The notes beneath the pieces are model-generated. The model did not search any database, was not told where the DNA came from, and saw only the letters and a program-made list of their open reading frames with translations. A stretch of 42,570 bases of DNA, from positions 1-42,570 of the forward strand of contig JAUQPZ010000012.1 of NCBI GenBank assembly GCA_030550155.1, written 5' to 3'. This document shows positions 40,177 through 42,570 of this stretch, in pieces. The translations under genes and the position numbers were made by a program. The stretch's first letter is position 1. Every line of letters starts with the position of its first letter. The DNA comes from Thermoproteota archaeon. Its GTDB lineage: Archaea > Thermoproteota > Nitrososphaeria_A > Caldarchaeales > Calditenuaceae.

Positions 40177-41436
40177 ATGAACGATACTTCAATTGGCACA
40201 GTTTTCCTAGAAAACGTACTCGGCAATGTAAAAAATGCTTGTGAACTTGCCAATATCCCGGTTGAGATTTACGAGTTTTTAAAGAGACCCAAACGCATCA
40301 TAATAGTCTCAATACCCTTGAGGGCAAGGGATGGAAGCCTGAAAAACTTCATCGGCTACAGGGTGCAACACTCTGATGCGCTTGGACCATATAAGGGCGG
40401 CATCAGGTACTACCCAACCGTTGACCTTGACGAAGTCACGGCACTCGCGATGCTCATGACATACAAGTGTGCGGCACTCTCTCTACCTTTTGGCGGGGCT
40501 AAGGGAGGAGTGGCCTGCGACCCGAGAAAGCTCTCACTAGAGGATCTCGAGAGGATAACACGAAGATACACGTACATGATTAGCAGTGTTATAGGCCCAT
40601 ATGTCGACATACCGGCGCCAGATGTCTACACAGACGCAAGGGTGATGGCATGGATCATGGATACTTATAGTCAACTGGTTGGTAGGCAGGTCCCAGAGGT
40701 TGTTACCGGCAAACCCGTTTACTTGGGGGGTTGCGAAGGCCGCGAGGAGGCTACAGGGTACGGTACATTCATAACCGTGAGAGAGGCCTGTAAGCTTTTA
40801 GGGATACCGCTCAAAGGGGCCCGGGTAGCGATTCAGGGATTCGGAAACGTGGGAAGACACGCTGCTCTACACCTCTCGAGCTTTGGAGCCAAAGTAGTAG
40901 CCGTCAGCGACTCTAAAGGAGCCATATATCGGAAGGAGGGCTTAAACGTGGAGAAGCTGATAGAGCATAAGAAGGCCACCGGAGAAGTGCGGGGCTTTCA
41001 AGACTCAACGCCGATAGATGGAGATGAGCTACTCGGTCTCGAAGTGGACGTTTTGATACCTGCAGCCTTGGAGGGGGTAATAAACAAGGAGGTGGCAGAG
41101 AGGGTGAGGGCTAAAATTGTCGCCGAGGGGGCAAACGGGCCCACCACTATTGAGGGAAACAAGGTGTTGCAGGAGAAAGGAGTCTTCATAGTACCCGACA
41201 TTTTAGCCAATGCCGGGGGAGTGACAACCAGCTACCTCGAATGGATTCAAAATCTTCAAAGGGAGCACTGGCCTCGCGAGAAAGTCCTTAGCACGCTTGA
41301 AGAGAAGATGGTAAAGGCCTTCAATGACGCCGTTGAGACTCATAGGAGAATCGAGGCCGGTATGAGGGACGCTGTCATGGTGCTAGCTGTCTCACGGGTT
41401 GCGCTCGCGATCCAAACACTGGGGATTTGGCCTTAG
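40177..41436 (+). CDS. gdhA: Glutamate dehydrogenase
   Basis: Interconverts glutamate and 2-oxoglutarate plus ammonia. PYKGGIRYYPTVDLDE and ALSLPFGGAKGGV carry the substrate-binding and catalytic Lys, IPAPDVYTDARVMAWIMD the catalytic Asp region, and GFGNVGRHAALHL the coenzyme fold. AEGANGPTT and DILANAGGVTTSYLEW close the active site. The length is about 419 aa, hexameric type. The coenzyme preference is not clear. The ATG at 40177 is chosen (a GTG at 40174 precedes it) because TTAAAAA at 40150-40156 centres 24 nt upstream, giving a leaderless start. Confidence 0.96.
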   Translation: MNDTSIGTVFLENVLGNVKNACELANIPVEIYEFLKRPKRIIIVSIPLRARDGSLKNFIGYRVQHSDALGPYKGGIRYYPTVDLDEVTALAMLMTYKCAALSLPFGGAKGGVACDPRKLSLEDLERITRRYTYMISSVIGPYVDIPAPDVYTDARVMAWIMDTYSQLVGRQVPEVVTGKPVYLGGCEGREEATGYGTFITVREACKLLGIPLKGARVAIQGFGNVGRHAALHLSSFGAKVVAVSDSKGAIYRKEGLNVEKLIEHKKATGEVRGFQDSTPIDGDELLGLEVDVLIPAALEGVINKEVAERVRAKIVAEGANGPTTIEGNKVLQEKGVFIVPDILANAGGVTTSYLEWIQNLQREHWPREKVLSTLEEKMVKAFNDAVETHRRIEAGMRDAVMVLAVSRVALAIQTLGIWP

Positions 41437-42152
41437 AAGCCAGTAACTATCTTCAAGTCTTCAACACAGCCATCTTGTTTGTCACCCTCTTCTATGCCTC
41501 TTACCAAGACCTAAAGATGAGGTTGGTTGACGACTGGCTCTGGCTCACTTGCGCATCCATCACAACGCCGATCACGGCCTTTCTGGTAGTTATCTCCGTG
41601 CTAGACCCTATCCAAACGCTCGCTTCAATCGTCATTACAGCCTCAATATCTGTTCTCTTCTATTTTCTGGGTCTATATGGAGGTGCTGACGCAAAGGGGT
41701 TGATCGTAATAAGCCTGTCCGCTCCTTTAACCATGGCTGGGATGAGGTACCACCCCTTCACACCAATCACAGTGCTACTCAACGGATTGATACTTGCCCT
41801 CTCAATACCCGCCGCTATGTCGTTGATCAATATCTATAGACTAATGGTTCGAGGGGAAAACTTATTCAGAGATTTCAAGAAGGAGAAGGCATACCGTAAG
41901 CTATTAGCCTTGTTTCTGGGGACACCTATAAGCGATACCAAGAGGCGCAGGTTCTGGGCATCGATGGAGGAGGACCAGGATGGGAAGAGATTCAAGTTCT
42001 CCCCGGGAATAGAGGATTTCTGGAGACCTATCCGGGCGGGCGGCTGGGCAACTCCATCTATACCTCTACTCGTGTTTATATCAGGAGGCTTAGTGCTAAA
42101 CTATCTACTTGGAGACATTTCGGCAATAGTCATAAAAATTTTAACTACGTAA
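41427..42152 (+). CDS. A24-family prepilin/preflagellin peptidase
   Basis: Membrane aspartyl peptidase that cleaves class III signal peptides of archaeal pilins or archaellins. The catalytic Asp are D28 in SYQDLKMRLVDDW and D88 in LYGGADAKG (GxGD-type motif, here GGAD as in archaeal FlaK). Hydrophobic segments lie at about 10-26, 36-60, 66-84 and 110-136, with another at the C-terminus (213-238). The central loop (about 145-205) is charged and unusually long. The TTG start overlaps gdhA by 10 nt, which seems incidental. No pilin gene is in the window. Confidence 0.86.
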   Translation: MALEASNYLQVFNTAILFVTLFYASYQDLKMRLVDDWLWLTCASITTPITAFLVVISVLDPIQTLASIVITASISVLFYFLGLYGGADAKGLIVISLSAPLTMAGMRYHPFTPITVLLNGLILALSIPAAMSLINIYRLMVRGENLFRDFKKEKAYRKLLALFLGTPISDTKRRRFWASMEEDQDGKRFKFSPGIEDFWRPIRAGGWATPSIPLLVFISGGLVLNYLLGDISAIVIKILTT

Positions 42153-42470
42153 TACTGCCCTCTCGATCTCTCTCAAAGATAGGCCCAGCGAGACAACCCT
42201 CTTCAAAGGCTTAGCAATCTGCTTCAGAATTTTCTCAGCCTTGACCCTCTTGCTTATTTTTACCCGTCCCTTGGCCGTTAAAGCCCACCTTCTCCTCCTC
42301 CTAGTACCCAAAGGCTTGATAAGACCCTTTTTCGCCATCTTGTTCAGCGAGAGGTAGAGAGTTGGCTTCTTTAGTCTTGTTACACGTTCAAGCTCGACAA
42401 TAGACTTTGTTCCGTTGAGCAACGCATTCAGAATTAATGGCTCAGAAGAGCCCTTAGGGAGCCGTCTCAT
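42141..42470 (-). CDS. Winged-helix transcriptional regulator
   Basis: 109 aa. Residues about 10-70 form a winged helix: ILNALLNGTKSIVELERV, then KKPTLYLSLNKMAKKGLIK as the recognition helix and RRRRRWALTAKGR as the wing. The C-terminal third is Lys/Arg-rich and helical and may help dimerise or bind DNA. No ligand domain or Cys is present. The AATATATAAA box at 42493-42503 is centred about 28 nt upstream, so the message is leaderless. The 3' end overlaps the peptidase gene by 12 nt. Target unknown. Confidence 0.75.
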   Translation of the reverse strand: MRRLPKGSSEPLILNALLNGTKSIVELERVTRLKKPTLYLSLNKMAKKGLIKPLGTRRRRRWALTAKGRVKISKRVKAEKILKQIAKPLKRVVSLGLSLREIERAVLRS

Positions 42471-42492
42471 GCCGAAAGTTATTAAGCGCCGA

Positions 42493-42503
42493 AATATATA
42501 AAA
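42493..42503 (-). promoter_or_regulatory. TATA box of the winged-helix regulator gene
   Basis: AATATATAAAA on the plus strand reads TTTTATATATT on the minus strand and is centred about 28 nt before the ATG at 42470. Confidence 0.55.
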
Positions 42504-42522
42504 TTTGTTTTCCCGCGCTTTT

Positions 42523-42570
42523 CTATAAAATGCCTCCTACTTCCCTTAGGACGTCTCTCGCCACGATAAT
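42523..42570 (-). CDS. Probable 3' end of a gene entering from the right edge
   Basis: One minus-strand frame is open from the window edge to TAG at 42523-42525, coding for the 15 residues IIVARDVLREVGGIL. The amino-acid pattern is protein-like and the stop lies about 20 nt upstream of the TATA box of the next gene, a normal spacing here. Too short to identify. Confidence 0.35.
   Translation of the reverse strand: MIVARDVLREVGGIL

Noticed and set aside
1-42570. CRISPR arrays, insertion sequences, integrases or prophage genes.
   Set aside because: No regularly spaced repeats, transposase motifs or integrase motifs were found on either strand; the gene content is chromosomal throughout.

Overview
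The window is chromosomal DNA from an archaeon, most likely a thermophile of the TACK group. The archaeal markers include proteasome alpha, the Rrp4/Rrp41/Rrp42 exosome, SBDS, prefoldin beta, aIF2-gamma, Spt4/RpoE1, L18e, S27ae, L37Ae, an F420-type oxidoreductase, geranylgeranyl reductase, archaeosine precursor genes and an intron-bearing tRNA. A protoglobin, a CxC..CxxC loop in RpoD and frequent TTG starts would suit a Caldarchaeales (Aigarchaeota) or thaumarchaeal lineage. That placement is an inference and a tree of rpoD or aIF2-gamma would be needed to settle it. Genes are packed tightly on both strands, with many 4-8 nt overlaps. No IS element, CRISPR array, prophage or recent island was seen.

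Layout. 1-3.2 kb: partial type IA topoisomerase divergent from RNase HI, an unknown ORF, and moaA. 3.4-8.9 kb: the classic archaeal proteasome/exosome superoperon (psmA, SBDS, rrp4, rrp41, rrp42, rpl37ae, prefoldin beta, a DHH phosphoesterase). 8.9-11.4 kb: an ECF transporter A-A-T module with no S component in view. 11.4-12.8 kb: homoserine dehydrogenase and a separate ACT-domain protein. 12.9-15.8 kb: a rearranged ribosomal/RNA polymerase cluster (L13, L18e, RpoD, S11) in which S4 points the opposite way. 15.8-19.2 kb: a TIM-barrel isomerase, queC/queD and geranylgeranyl reductase. 19.2-24.1 kb: citrate/methylcitrate synthase, MmgE/PrpD, a small Cys-rich ORF, acyl-CoA dehydrogenase and a TauE/SafE exporter. 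24.2-27.3 kb: the conserved S27ae / dephospho-CoA kinase / spt4 / rpoE1 / PIN / aIF2-gamma neighbourhood.

27.4-31.9 kb: a tandem HxlR-like regulator divergent from a protoglobin, followed by a complete four-subunit 2-oxoacid:ferredoxin oxidoreductase operon (gamma, delta, alpha, beta). This is the most suggestive functional neighbourhood in the window: a haem gas-binding protein and a Cys-bearing regulator beside an oxygen-sensitive enzyme. 31.9-33.0 kb: a macro-domain protein, tRNA-Thr(UGU), tRNA-Gln(UUG) with two introns, and a ribbon-helix-helix protein. 33.1-42.6 kb: a cyclase-family hydrolase, an LLM/F420 oxidoreductase, FKBP, a small membrane protein, UPF0147, a zincin, an archaeal MiaB-like enzyme, a phosphoribosyltransferase, an FAD oxidoreductase, glutamate dehydrogenase, a prepilin peptidase, a winged-helix protein and the probable 3' end of one more gene.

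Promoters follow a strong pattern. TATA-like boxes are repeatedly centred about 26 nt upstream of the start codon, including TTG and GTG starts, which implies widespread leaderless transcripts. No intergenic stretch exceeds 300 nt; the longest, before the por operon, is 233 nt and is described.
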